From: Yeosuana aromativorans
GTDB taxonomy: Bacteria > Bacteroidota > Bacteroidia > Flavobacteriales > Flavobacteriaceae
Direction of reading: 5' to 3'
Assembly (NCBI RefSeq): GCF_014646655.1
Contig: NZ_BMNR01000002.1
Coordinates: 399,942-463,941 of the forward strand
DNA: 64,000 nucleotides
Part shown: one piece after another, positions 42,990 to 52,239 of the stretch
How positions within the stretch are numbered: position 1 is the first letter of the stretch
Layout of the letters: each line of letters opens with the position of its first letter
The notes under the pieces: generated by a model
What the model saw: the letters and a program-made list of their open reading frames with translations, nothing else
Database searches by the model: none
What the model was told of the DNA's origin: nothing
Made by a program: the position numbers and the translations under genes

Positions 42990-43937
42990 ATGAAACCTTA
43001 CAACATTATTCTTAGCCTTTTTGTGTTAGTTATTTTAATTAACAATCCAATATTGGCACAAAATAATACGGATGCTATGCAGCCTAAGAAAAACAATGGT
43101 TCTTCTTATTTTTCATTAAGCTTAAATTATATAAGTGATGCTGTTTATTTAGGCAGAAAAGACTCCATTACGGCACCCTATTTATATCCATCCATTTCAT
43201 ATCACAACAAAACGGGTCTGTATGCAATGGGCTCATTTTCCTATCTTACAAAACCTGATGAAAGTAGAATAGATTTATTTCTAGGGAGCTTAGGGTACGA
43301 TTTTACCAATAAAAAATTTAGTGGGGACATATCTTTTACCAAATACTTTTTTAATTCTGATAGTTATAATGTTATTTCTGAAGTTGATGCAGACATTACA
43401 GCCAGTTTAAAATATGATTTTAATCTTATCAATCTAATGTTATCATCAACATGTTTTATCAATAAAAACGGCAACTCAGATTTTTTCATATCATCTGAGA
43501 TAAGTCACGATTTTGTCACTACAGATAAAAAAATCCAAATATCCCCAAGTATGGGCGTTTATTTTGGCTCTCAAAATTTTTATGAAGAATACTATATATA
43601 CAATCGGTTTGGCAGTGAAAGAACTACTGGTTCTGGACAAGGTTCTGGACAAGGAACTGGACAAGGAACAGGTGGCACAGGAGGCACAGGAGGTACTGTT
43701 ATAACAACAGAAACAACAACGACAACCGTAATGCTTCAAGAAAGCAAAAAATTTGGGCTAATGGCCATAGAGTTTAGTGTTCCTATTTGGTACATTAACA
43801 AACCTTTTATAGTATCCTTTTTGCCCACTTTGGTCATACCACAAAATCCGGCAACATTAACAGTAGATTCCGAAGTTTATAAAGAAGATTTAAAAAGTAC
43901 ATTTTATTGGATGGCTGGAATAAGTTATAGATTTTAA
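42990..43937 (+). CDS. Predicted outer-membrane beta-barrel protein
   Basis: A signal peptide (residues 1-23, NPILAQ) precedes alternating Tyr/Phe-rich strands with loops (YFSLSLNYISDAVYLG, GLYAMGSFSYL, YDFTNKKFSGDISFTKY). The C-terminus ends in Phe (WMAGISYRF), as expected of barrels. A GSGQGTGQGTGGTGGT low-complexity segment near residues 212-235 looks like a surface loop. No family name is certain. Downstream of the DUF6799 terminator, with no island operator of its own seen. Confidence 0.72.
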   Translation: MKPYNIILSLFVLVILINNPILAQNNTDAMQPKKNNGSSYFSLSLNYISDAVYLGRKDSITAPYLYPSISYHNKTGLYAMGSFSYLTKPDESRIDLFLGSLGYDFTNKKFSGDISFTKYFFNSDSYNVISEVDADITASLKYDFNLINLMLSSTCFINKNGNSDFFISSEISHDFVTTDKKIQISPSMGVYFGSQNFYEEYYIYNRFGSERTTGSGQGSGQGTGQGTGGTGGTGGTVITTETTTTTVMLQESKKFGLMAIEFSVPIWYINKPFIVSFLPTLVIPQNPATLTVDSEVYKEDLKSTFYWMAGISYRF

Positions 43938-44033
43938 AAACAGTTGCACTCCATATTTTGTAATTAATACAAGAACTTATCATTCCTGTTTTGATTGGGA
44001 TATACTAATTATATTTTATTAAGCAAAAAAGGT

Positions 44034-44627
44034 ATGCTCACATTTAAAAACTTTAATATCGCCGATTGGTTTTCCTTTTACCGAATATTTGCGACTCCTT
44101 TTTTGTTTATTTTAATATGGTTTGATCTAAGACTGATATTCACATGGCTATTATTAATAAGTTATTGTACAGATGCCATTGATGGTTATTTAGCTAGACG
44201 CCTAAAAATAACAAGCCCCAGAGGGTCACAACTTGACTCGTTTGGAGATCAAATAACACTTATTGTAGGGTTGATTGGATTGTTTTATTTTGAAACCGAT
44301 TTTATTAAAGCAAACATATGCTTAATACTCATTGCATTTATACCCTATATCATTCAAATGCTCATTGCCTATTTTAAATATGGCAAAGCAACAGCTTTTC
44401 ATACCTATTTGGCAAAACTAAGCGCTGTTTTGCAAAGTGTATTTATACTATGGTCATTATTCTTTACGCCAGAATACGTCCTTTTTTATACTATGATTAT
44501 TATTGGCTTATTGGAAACCTTTGAAGAAATCGCACTTATTTTCATGTATGATAATTGGGCCTCAGATGTAAAAGGCATGTATTGGGCCTTACGTGACAAA
44601 CGCCGTTTGAAAAAGGAAACACAGTAA
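44034..44627 (+). CDS. CDP-alcohol phosphatidyltransferase family protein
   Basis: I use ATG 44034 (MLTFKNF); an earlier TTG is less likely. The 197-residue membrane protein has the family signature D-x2-D-G-x2-A-R-x8-G-x3-D-x3-D (CTDAIDGYLARRLKITSPRGSQLDSFGD) and several helices. It would make a phospholipid (for example phosphatidylglycerophosphate-like) from a CDP-activated lipid; the acceptor cannot be told. Followed 16 bp later by a phosphatase-like gene. Confidence 0.87.
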   Translation: MLTFKNFNIADWFSFYRIFATPFLFILIWFDLRLIFTWLLLISYCTDAIDGYLARRLKITSPRGSQLDSFGDQITLIVGLIGLFYFETDFIKANICLILIAFIPYIIQMLIAYFKYGKATAFHTYLAKLSAVLQSVFILWSLFFTPEYVLFYTMIIIGLLETFEEIALIFMYDNWASDVKGMYWALRDKRRLKKETQ

Positions 44628-44642
44628 TGTAAAAATCATCTT

Positions 44643-45866
44643 ATGCGCAGCTTTTCTCTATTGAGCATCTTACTATTGTGCCTGGCCATTGTATTGGTAG
44701 ACATTACTACATTTTATTGGTTACAATCCATTACAACCTTTATTTCGTCTCCTATATTAAAAAAAGCCATACAGGTTCTGTTTTGGGTTTTTACCGTTGG
44801 CTTAATAACAGCAATTATAGTTCTTAAAACCACATTGGATGACATAAACCCAAAACGAAAACATTTACTTATTTCATCGTTGTATGGCCTTACGGTTTCA
44901 TCATTCATACCCAAAATAATATTCGTGATAATTGTTTCACTATTATTTTTCACCAGAACGTTAATTCCTGAAAAAGTATCTGTTATAATGGTTCCAGTTA
45001 TAGGCCTCTTTTCAGGATTTCTTCCATTTTTTGTTATTGTTTATGCCATTTTTAAAGCGGCATATCACTTTAAGGTCTACCATCATAACATATCTTTTGA
45101 TCAATTACCAAAATCGTTTCACGGATTAAAGATTGTACATATATCCGATTTGCATATTGGAGGATTCAATTACCAATATAAAATACTGGGACGCGCTGTA
45201 AAACTTATTAACAAATTAAAACCCGATATTATTTTCTTTACAGGAGATCTGGTAAATAATTATGCATGGGAATTACGAGGTTGGGAGACTGTTTTAGACA
45301 AATTAGTTGCAAATATGGGGAAGTTCGCCGTTTTGGGCAATCATGATTACGGTGATTATAGTGAATGGGACACAACCGAAGAAAAAGAAGAAAACCTAAA
45401 TACCATTAAACAGTTTTACAAAAAAATAGATTTCACTTTACTGCTGAACCAATCCCGAATCATTGAAAACAACCATGAACAAATAGCACTAATAGGTGTT
45501 GAAAATTGGGGAAAACCTCCTTTTAAGCAATATGGAGATTTGGAAACCTCTTTGAAAAATGTAAGCACCATTCCTTTTAAAATATTGCTCTCTCATGATC
45601 CAACACATTGGAGCGAACAGGTCATTGATAAAACCGATATTGCACTAACGCTATCAGGGCATACACATGGCTTGCAGCTGGGTTTTAATTATAAAAAACT
45701 AAAATGGAGTCCAATTAAATATAAATATAAACATTGGGCCGGTTTGTATAAGCACAATAAGCAATATCTACATGTTAATCGTGGTTTAGGCTGGTTAGGT
45801 TTTCCGGGAAGGATAGGTATGCGCCCAGAAATTTCAAGTATTGAATTAAGTTCTTCTGGCTTTTAA
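44643..45866 (+). CDS. Membrane metallophosphoesterase
   Basis: Four N-terminal membrane helices (about 5-30, 38-60, 75-100 and 108-135) are followed by a calcineurin-like phosphoesterase domain with HISDLHIGG, FFTGDLVNN, VLGNHDYGD, LSHDP and GHTHGLQLG, so all five metal-binding blocks are intact. It resembles UDP-diacylglucosamine or lipid phosphatases of the YkuE type. Pairing with the CDP-alcohol transferase gene suggests a lipid-head-group role; this is inference. Confidence 0.87.
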   Translation: MRSFSLLSILLLCLAIVLVDITTFYWLQSITTFISSPILKKAIQVLFWVFTVGLITAIIVLKTTLDDINPKRKHLLISSLYGLTVSSFIPKIIFVIIVSLLFFTRTLIPEKVSVIMVPVIGLFSGFLPFFVIVYAIFKAAYHFKVYHHNISFDQLPKSFHGLKIVHISDLHIGGFNYQYKILGRAVKLINKLKPDIIFFTGDLVNNYAWELRGWETVLDKLVANMGKFAVLGNHDYGDYSEWDTTEEKEENLNTIKQFYKKIDFTLLLNQSRIIENNHEQIALIGVENWGKPPFKQYGDLETSLKNVSTIPFKILLSHDPTHWSEQVIDKTDIALTLSGHTHGLQLGFNYKKLKWSPIKYKYKHWAGLYKHNKQYLHVNRGLGWLGFPGRIGMRPEISSIELSSSGF

Positions 45867-46009
45867 TTTAAAACGATTGCTATGGTACCCAGTTATTTTA
45901 CTGCTTTTATTAAACAATGATAAATCATGTCATGTGTTTACGGGTTATTAACACGTCCTCCTTTTGTTCATAAAATACAATGATACTGCTTGCTACTTTT
46001 TTATTGAAC

Positions 46010-46052
46010 TGATGCTCATCATTGATATCGGTGTTTGTGATACGTATATTAA
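46010..46052 (+). promoter_or_regulatory. Island-type promoter of the 933-residue T9SS protein
   Basis: TGATGCTCATCA (46010-46021) followed after 23 bp by TATATTAA (46045-46052). Predicted start near 46057, 84 bp before the ATG, a longer leader than other island promoters. Confidence 0.65.
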
Positions 46053-46140
46053 ATTCGTTTTAAAAGTATGGTTTTCAACCAAATATATGGCTTGACATAA
46101 TTTTAAACTAAAACTAATTGTTTAATTAAAACATGTAATC

Positions 46141-48942
46141 ATGAAAGCACTAACTACTCTTTTAAAAGTCATGATTTTTATGCCTTTCATCGTTATCTGT
46201 TCTAGCCAAACCATAAATGCGCAAGGCGGATATGGTGGTGGCGGAGGTCACGGTGGCGGAAATGGCGGCGGTGGCGGAGGTCACGGTGGTAACGATGATG
46301 GTGAAACTGCAGGAAATAATTTATCCTTTCCGGTTATTTTCGCAGACGGGGGCTCAAAAGTATTGCCCGGTACTATGGGAGCCTATTCTCTTGAAGGTGT
46401 TTGGTGGTATGTTTGGGGCGAAGACCCTATTGATCCACAAGCACCACTCTACAGTTGTGAGCCTTTAGACAATACCAGTGGTAAATGTAAAGATGGTTCA
46501 GATCCTGGTGATGGCATTTCTACAGTATATAAAGCATACATACAAAAAGATGCAAAGAATATTTGGCAAGCTTATAATACCAGTGTCCCAGCTGGGGAGA
46601 CCCTAAATATTGATTATGTTGACTGGGGAGACAATCTTGAATCTTTAGACTGGACTCTGACTTCGCAAGTGAGAACAGAAATGGTTTTATTACAGGATAT
46701 AGATTCTGTAACAGAGTTTAGTATGCGACATGTTGATAGTTGGGGCATTGATGAAGTTCATGGTTTACAAACCACACTTCAAGATCAAGTCATTTATGGT
46801 CCAGGTACACAAGCTACTGTTTATACTCCAAATGCCAGATTTACCGTTCAAAAGCTAAATGTTGCAAGTTTGGATCAAGTTACCGATAAATTATCGTGGG
46901 AACCTAAAATGGGATGGACCGAAGTAAATCCTTCAGACAACATGGTGAATGATGCCATTTTTAATATGGCTGTTTCAGAAGCAGGTGATGGTCCTGGATA
47001 TTATAATGCTGAAATTAATGTAAAAGGTAAAATCATTTATGGCTATACTTGGAATGTAAGGGAAATGAATGAAGGTTCTGGATACTACAGGCTTACGTTT
47101 AGCTTTGATGAAGGCAATGAAGCAATAGGCACCGCAAAATTTGATGAATTCACTCAAATTATAGTTCCTATTGAGGAAGAAGAAAGTACTGAAACAGCAA
47201 AAACTACAGAAACTCAAGAAGCTCCCGGTGGAGGTGGCACTGCCGTAATGGATTGGCTTAATAACCTGACTTACATGGATGTTTATATTAAAGCAAAAGG
47301 AGGAGATGCCGCATCAGTTGCAATAACTGGTTTAAAACTCATTGATGCAGATAATGATGTACCTCTTGGCAATCTTACAAATGAAATGATCATAAATATC
47401 AATGAAATTCCGGTTTCAAATCTTAGCGTTGAAGCATTAACAACAAGTGATGTTGGTAGTGTTAAATTTGAATTAAGTGGCGACAAATCCGCAACAAGAG
47501 TTGAAAACGTTTCGCCTTATTCTCTTTATGGTCAAACAAACGGCAACTACTCTGGAAGAGACTTTACAACAGGAAACTATAATTTAACGGTGACTCCTTA
47601 CTCTGAGGATAACTTGCAGGGTGACGTAGGAACACCTTTAACAGTGTCATTTGAAATAGTATCTGCGCCACCAGATGATAATGAAAAAGCAGGAAACAAT
47701 TTATCCTATCCTGTAATTTGGGCCGATGGTGGTTTAAAAACGCTACCGGGTACTATGGGAACCTATTCTCTTGAAGGTGAATGGTGGTATGTTTGGGGCG
47801 AAGATCCTATTGATCCACAAGCACCTATTTACAGTTGTAAACCAATGGCTGGCAATAGTGCAAAATGCGAAAATGGCGAAGATCCCGGTGATGGAAACTC
47901 CATGGTCTATAAAGCGTATTTACAAAAGGACAAAAACAATACCTGGCAAGCCTATAATGAAGCAGTGCCAGCCGGAGAGACCATGTATGTTGACTGGATT
48001 GACTGGGGCGACAATCTTGAATCTTTAGCCTGGAAAATCAATTCGAAGGTGAGAACTGAAATGGTTTTATTGAAAGATATAGATTCTGTAACCCAATTTA
48101 GTATGCGTCACGTTGCTGGCTGGGGTACCGATGAAGTTCATGGTTTACAAACAACACTAAATGATGAACCTGTATATGGTACAGGAACTCAGGCTACCAT
48201 TTTTACTCCAAATGCCAGATTTACCATTCAAAAATTAAATTACACAAGTGAAAGCATTTCTCCTACCAGACTTAATTGGGTTCCTGGAATGGGATGGACA
48301 GAAAAAGAAAATGAAGCTTATGACATTGTTAATGAGCCTATACTAAATATGGCTGCGGCCGATGCTGGCGATGGTTCTGGCTACTATAGTGCAGAGATCA
48401 ATGTAAAAGGTAAAATAATTTATGGATATACATGGGATGTAAGCAACTTGAATGAAGGAGAAGGATACTATAGATTAACCTTTAGTTTTGATGAAGGTGA
48501 TGAAGCAAAGGGCACTGTTAGATTTGGTGAATCAACTAAAATTGTGATTCCTATTGAAGAAGAATCTTCAGACGTGGCAAAAACCACTGAAGATGGTCCC
48601 GGTGGAGGTGGTATTGGGATAATAGATCATTCTAAAAATCTGACTTATATGGATGTGCTTATTGGTGAATCTGGTGGCATAGCATTAAAAGTACAAAGTT
48701 CTAAAATGCTACCGTTTAATATCTATCCAAATCCAACATCAAATAAAACTGTTAACATTCAAAATACTACCGGCAACCTGCTAAGCATTTATAACACGCT
48801 TGGCCAAGAAGTATTTAAAACAAAAATTAATAGCCCTTATGGCATTCAAACACTTAATTTGAGCACATTGCAATCAGGCCTGTATTTTGTAAAAGTTAGT
48901 GATGGTCAAAATTCATCAGTTAAAAAATTGATTTTAAAATAA
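46141..48942 (+). CDS. Large secreted repeat protein with T9SS sorting domain
   Basis: A signal peptide (1-27) is followed by a Gly/His-rich linker (29-50) and two homologous repeats, residues about 57-380 and 518-840, each with NNLS(F/Y)PVI, VWGEDPIDPQAP, DWGDNLESL and YNxEINVKGKIIYGYTW. Between them sits a domain about 390-510 (SPYSLYGQTNGNYSGRDF) recalling Bacteroidota surface proteins. A C-terminal sorting domain (FNIYPNPTSNK... to the end) targets it for type IX secretion. Each repeat ends in a Pro/Gly-rich GPGGGG-type linker. Function unknown; a surface adhesin or binding protein is plausible. Confidence 0.8.
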   Translation: MKALTTLLKVMIFMPFIVICSSQTINAQGGYGGGGGHGGGNGGGGGGHGGNDDGETAGNNLSFPVIFADGGSKVLPGTMGAYSLEGVWWYVWGEDPIDPQAPLYSCEPLDNTSGKCKDGSDPGDGISTVYKAYIQKDAKNIWQAYNTSVPAGETLNIDYVDWGDNLESLDWTLTSQVRTEMVLLQDIDSVTEFSMRHVDSWGIDEVHGLQTTLQDQVIYGPGTQATVYTPNARFTVQKLNVASLDQVTDKLSWEPKMGWTEVNPSDNMVNDAIFNMAVSEAGDGPGYYNAEINVKGKIIYGYTWNVREMNEGSGYYRLTFSFDEGNEAIGTAKFDEFTQIIVPIEEEESTETAKTTETQEAPGGGGTAVMDWLNNLTYMDVYIKAKGGDAASVAITGLKLIDADNDVPLGNLTNEMIININEIPVSNLSVEALTTSDVGSVKFELSGDKSATRVENVSPYSLYGQTNGNYSGRDFTTGNYNLTVTPYSEDNLQGDVGTPLTVSFEIVSAPPDDNEKAGNNLSYPVIWADGGLKTLPGTMGTYSLEGEWWYVWGEDPIDPQAPIYSCKPMAGNSAKCENGEDPGDGNSMVYKAYLQKDKNNTWQAYNEAVPAGETMYVDWIDWGDNLESLAWKINSKVRTEMVLLKDIDSVTQFSMRHVAGWGTDEVHGLQTTLNDEPVYGTGTQATIFTPNARFTIQKLNYTSESISPTRLNWVPGMGWTEKENEAYDIVNEPILNMAAADAGDGSGYYSAEINVKGKIIYGYTWDVSNLNEGEGYYRLTFSFDEGDEAKGTVRFGESTKIVIPIEEESSDVAKTTEDGPGGGGIGIIDHSKNLTYMDVLIGESGGIALKVQSSKMLPFNIYPNPTSNKTVNIQNTTGNLLSIYNTLGQEVFKTKINSPYGIQTLNLSTLQSGLYFVKVSDGQNSSVKKLILK

Positions 48943-48967
48943 ACAAAACAATTAAACTTTGAATCAA

Positions 48968-49010
48968 ATGAATCCCTGATAGATTTAAAATCTCTCAGGG
49001 ATTCATTATT
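48968..49010 (+). terminator. Rho-independent terminator
   Basis: Stem ATGAATCCCTGA/TCAGGGATTCAT with a 15-base loop (48968-49006). It ends the T9SS protein transcript. The 330-bp intergenic stretch to 49273 otherwise holds only the BON promoter. Confidence 0.7.
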
Positions 49011-49198
49011 AAAGTATATAAGATAACTGATTTTTTGAAAAATTCAATACATCTGAAAGTACATAAAAACATAAAATATCATTCTATTTTTTAGAAAAGC
49101 AAAGAAACATTATTACTAAAATACACTGAACTGATAGGTGTAATTACTAACCTATGTTAACAAAACCAACATAAGGTAATTTTGAAATTCAAGGTGGC

Positions 49199-49241
49199 TG
49201 ACACATATCATTGCCATTTTCCCACTACGAGCTTATTTTTA
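49199..49241 (+). promoter_or_regulatory. Island-type promoter of the BON protein
   Basis: TGACACATATCA (49199-49210; one mismatch) followed after 23 bp by TATTTTTA (49234-49241). Predicted start near 49246. Confidence 0.72.
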
Positions 49242-49272
49242 TATCAATCAGAATCCATTAAATAAAATTATC

Positions 49273-49941
49273 ATGAAAACAGATTTAAAAATCAAGCAAG
49301 ACGTTCTTGATGAACTAAAATGGCAGCCTAACATTGATGAGACACAAATAGGCGTTATTGTTAAAGATGGCATTGTAACGCTTGAAGGTACTGTTGACTC
49401 CTACACAAAAAAAATAGCAGCAGAAAAAGCCGTTAAAAATGTATATGGTGTTAAAGCTGTGGTTGAAGACATTAAAGTTAAATACAATGCTGGTGATAGC
49501 AAAACTGATGAAGAAGTTGCAAAAGCAGCTGTTAACGCTTTGCAATGGAACGCTTCAGTGCCCAGTGATACGGTAAAAATCAAAGTAGAAGATGGTTGGG
49601 TTTATCTATCTGGTGAAGTTGCTTGGGAATATCAAAAAAACGCTGCTAAAAATGCCATTACAAAACTATATGGCGTTAAAGGTGTTGTTAATAATATTTC
49701 CTTGAAACAAACATTAACCCCTTTTGAAGTTGAAAACAGAATCGCTAAAGCCTTTGAAAGATCAGCTAAGCTTGAATCTAAAAAAATTAAGGTTGAAGTA
49801 GATGGACATACTGTTAGATTAAACGGTACCGTTCATTCTGTTGCTGAAAAAGAAGAAGCTCGCAAAGCGGCCTTCTTTGCACCAGGAGTTACCAAAGTAG
49901 AAAACAACCTGATTGTTGATTATTATCCTGAATATGCTTAG
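49273..49941 (+). CDS. BON-domain protein with three BON repeats
   Basis: A 222-residue OsmY-like protein with three BON domains, about 4-70, 78-145 and 150-218; each has a DGxVxLxGxVxxxxxKxxAExA pattern. No signal peptide is visible, so it is cytoplasmic or exported by another route. BON proteins bind membranes or phospholipids and are common in osmotic and low-oxygen stress sets. A strong terminator follows. Confidence 0.88.
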   Translation: MKTDLKIKQDVLDELKWQPNIDETQIGVIVKDGIVTLEGTVDSYTKKIAAEKAVKNVYGVKAVVEDIKVKYNAGDSKTDEEVAKAAVNALQWNASVPSDTVKIKVEDGWVYLSGEVAWEYQKNAAKNAITKLYGVKGVVNNISLKQTLTPFEVENRIAKAFERSAKLESKKIKVEVDGHTVRLNGTVHSVAEKEEARKAAFFAPGVTKVENNLIVDYYPEYA

Positions 49942-49975
49942 CATTTATGGCATTGTGAATTGAGTGACAAAAACT

Positions 49976-50012
49976 AAAAGCCCTGTCCGTTAAAACGGAC
50001 AGGGCTTTTTAA
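49976..50012 (+). terminator. Strong rho-independent terminator
   Basis: Stem AAAAGCCCTGTCCGTT/AACGGACAGGGCTTTT with a 2-base loop and T run. It isolates the BON gene. Confidence 0.85.
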
Positions 50013-50067
50013 TTTCTTGCTAATACATAGCTTGCTAAATCACTCTAATTGACACTCAAAAACCAAT

Positions 50068-50274
50068 CTAATCGTTTTTAATATCAAAGGTTACTTTTGT
50101 AGCCACTCTATATTGTGATATTTTATTGTTCACAACAGTTACTTGCATGTCTTTTACATAAACCGATTTGATGTGATTTACAGTTTTTGAAGCTTCATTA
50201 ATTACATTTTGAATGGCGTCTTCAAAGCTCTCGGTAGAGTTCCCTAGAATTTCAATAACTTTTAATACAGACAT
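50068..50274 (-). CDS. Dodecin family flavin-binding protein
   Basis: A 68-residue dodecin from the ATG at 50274 (MSVLKVIEILGNSTESFEDAIQ). The KVIE...S-TESFEDA and later YRVATKVTFDIKN segments match dodecins, which form dodecamers that store flavins and limit light damage. The longer frame to 50385 is not supported. It has its own island-type promoter, which is notable because the LOV kinase also needs flavin. Confidence 0.87.
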   Translation of the reverse strand: MSVLKVIEILGNSTESFEDAIQNVINEASKTVNHIKSVYVKDMQVTVVNNKISQYRVATKVTFDIKND

Positions 50275-50302
50275 AATATTTATTTTTTTGATTAATATAT
50301 CT

Positions 50303-50345
50303 GTAAGATAAGATTGCAAACATGAATTTGAAATGATATAAATCA
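50303..50345 (-). promoter_or_regulatory. Island-type promoter of dodecin
   Basis: TGATATAAATCA (50334-50345) with octamer TATCTTAC (50303-50310) 23 bp away on the minus strand. Predicted start near 50298, 24 bp before the ATG. Confidence 0.7.
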
Positions 50346-50450
50346 CTGACCCTAAATAACCTAAAAGATAATTTAACACATCCATTAATCTAGATCATTT
50401 TTCATTATGTCAAAAAACGGCATTCAGTCAAACATAAATTAACAAATCAC

Positions 50451-51443
50451 TTATTGCTGTTTTTTCCTTTCCTCTTTTTCTTTTTGCTTTTCCAATTTCC
50501 TGAAATAACCTCGTATTAAAAAATTATGCTTTAAAGCCTCCATGTTCTGGTTAAACTTGTCTGTTCCTTCATTGATGTTTTTAAGTGTGGACTGTAAACT
50601 ATTGACCAGTGTTGTATCATTTACTATATAGTTATAAGCACCATCACCTGAATTAAAATCAACAATGGTAGTGTCAATATTGGCAATGACATTTTGGATT
50701 TGCTTGCTGGAAGCTTCAAGATTGCTCACAATAACTTTAAGATTTTGACCAGATACGGAATCATTCAACAACATGCCCAAAACGGTATTATCATTTGTCT
50801 TTAAGGATGTAATAATCTGATTAATCTCACTAATGGTATTTGAAGCATCACGGCTAGCTACCTTCAAATTTGTTACTGACTGTCTTAATTCTTTAGCCAT
50901 AATGGTATCATTAAGCAATACGGCCAAGGTTCCCTTGCCCTTAATCATGGCATCGGTAATTTTTATTAAATCTGACGTAAGGATGGCTGCATTTTCAGAG
51001 CTTACACTTAAGGTACTCAAGATATCATCTGCACCAATTTTACTGTATGAAGCAATAATATCACCATCGGCAATGACTTCATCTGTTCCTTTTCCCGGAA
51101 CAATATTGACAATCATGTTCCCAACCAACCCATCAGAGCCAATAGTGGCAATGGCATTTTTTTTGATATGGGCAATGATTCCTTCTTCAATATTCATATC
51201 TACTTTTATAGTGGAATCGTTGGTCATGACTATGTTTTTTACCGTTCCAATATTAATTCCGGAATACCTTACATTATTGCCCTTTTGCAGCCCATTCACA
51301 TTTTGAAAATAAGCACTAATGGTGAATGTGTTTTGAAACATATTTTGTTTTTGCCCAATAAGATAGACGGCCAACACAAACAGCGTAGTACCAATAATAA
51401 CAAAAAGTCCCAATCTTATTTTTTGTGAATTTGTATTTTTCAT
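50451..51443 (-). CDS. MlaD/MCE family substrate-binding protein
   Basis: A 330-residue protein with one N-terminal membrane helix (about 10-28) and an MCE domain (about 38-120) containing FQNVNGLQKGNNVRYSGINIG, followed by a long helical region with many Asn/Thr/Ser repeats. MlaD-type hexamers carry phospholipids between membranes. Last gene of a three-gene Mla-type ABC operon (permease, ATPase, MCE). Confidence 0.87.
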   Translation of the reverse strand: MKNTNSQKIRLGLFVIIGTTLFVLAVYLIGQKQNMFQNTFTISAYFQNVNGLQKGNNVRYSGINIGTVKNIVMTNDSTIKVDMNIEEGIIAHIKKNAIATIGSDGLVGNMIVNIVPGKGTDEVIADGDIIASYSKIGADDILSTLSVSSENAAILTSDLIKITDAMIKGKGTLAVLLNDTIMAKELRQSVTNLKVASRDASNTISEINQIITSLKTNDNTVLGMLLNDSVSGQNLKVIVSNLEASSKQIQNVIANIDTTIVDFNSGDGAYNYIVNDTTLVNSLQSTLKNINEGTDKFNQNMEALKHNFLIRGYFRKLEKQKEKEERKKQQ

Positions 51444-51453
51444 GTGTTTATAT

Positions 51454-52239
51454 TTATTGTTTGAAAAATGCCTTTACTTTAGGGTCCTTGGATGCTGAAA
51501 GCTCTTCAAAAGTTCCTTCGGCATAGTTTGTTCCATCAATCAATAATATCATCCTATCTGCAATAACCCTGGCACAGTCCACATCATGTGTAATGATAAG
51601 GGATGATGTATTGTATTTTTTTTGAATATCCTGCATTAATATGATGATTTCTTTTGCCGTAATGGGATCCAATCCGCTGGTTGGCTCATCATATAAAATA
51701 ATCTTTGGCTGAAGTATGAGCGTTCTGGCCAAAGCCACCCGTCTTTGCATACCACCTGATAATTCAGCGGGCATTAAATCCAATGTATGAGCTAATCCAA
51801 CATTCTTTAACGCTTCAATAACCAATGTTTCAGTATTGACATTTTTACCAAGTTTTTTATAATGGTGTCTCAACGGAAATTCCAAATTTTCTCTTACCGT
51901 CATGGAGTCATATAAGGCACTTCCTTGAAATAAAAACCCAATATCGGCTCTCAAAATATCCAATGATTCTTGATTAAGTGACGTAATATCGTGGTGCATC
52001 ACAATTATTTTTCCACTATCTGCTTCCATTAAACCCACAAGGCACTTGATCATTACCGATTTTCCTGATCCGGATTTTCCCATAACAACCAAATTCTCCC
52101 CTTTGTACAATTTCATACTAAAGTGTTTTAGAACATGATTGTCATCAAAGCTTTTATTCAAATCTTGCAATTCAAGAACCACTTCCTCACTGGATTCTTT
52201 CTTTTTGTCCTTTTCTAATATGGCCTGTTGCTTTTTCAT
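51454..52239 (-). CDS. ABC transporter ATPase, MlaF-like
   Basis: A 261-residue ATPase with Walker A GKSGSGKS, the signature LSGGMQRR, Walker B IILYDEPTSGLD and the switch His in THD. It is the energising subunit of the Mla-type lipid transporter and overlaps the permease gene by 4 bp. Confidence 0.91.
   Translation of the reverse strand: MKKQQAILEKDKKKESSEEVVLELQDLNKSFDDNHVLKHFSMKLYKGENLVVMGKSGSGKSVMIKCLVGLMEADSGKIIVMHHDITSLNQESLDILRADIGFLFQGSALYDSMTVRENLEFPLRHHYKKLGKNVNTETLVIEALKNVGLAHTLDLMPAELSGGMQRRVALARTLILQPKIILYDEPTSGLDPITAKEIIILMQDIQKKYNTSSLIITHDVDCARVIADRMILLIDGTNYAEGTFEELSASKDPKVKAFFKQ

Noticed and set aside
43995-44033. TTG start extending the CDP-alcohol transferase
   Set aside because: The extra residues carry no family similarity; ATG at 44034 fits the family's usual N-terminus.
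50833-51306. 157-codon open frame antisense to the MCE gene
   Set aside because: The minus-strand MlaD-type protein has clear motifs and operon context; this frame is a by-product.
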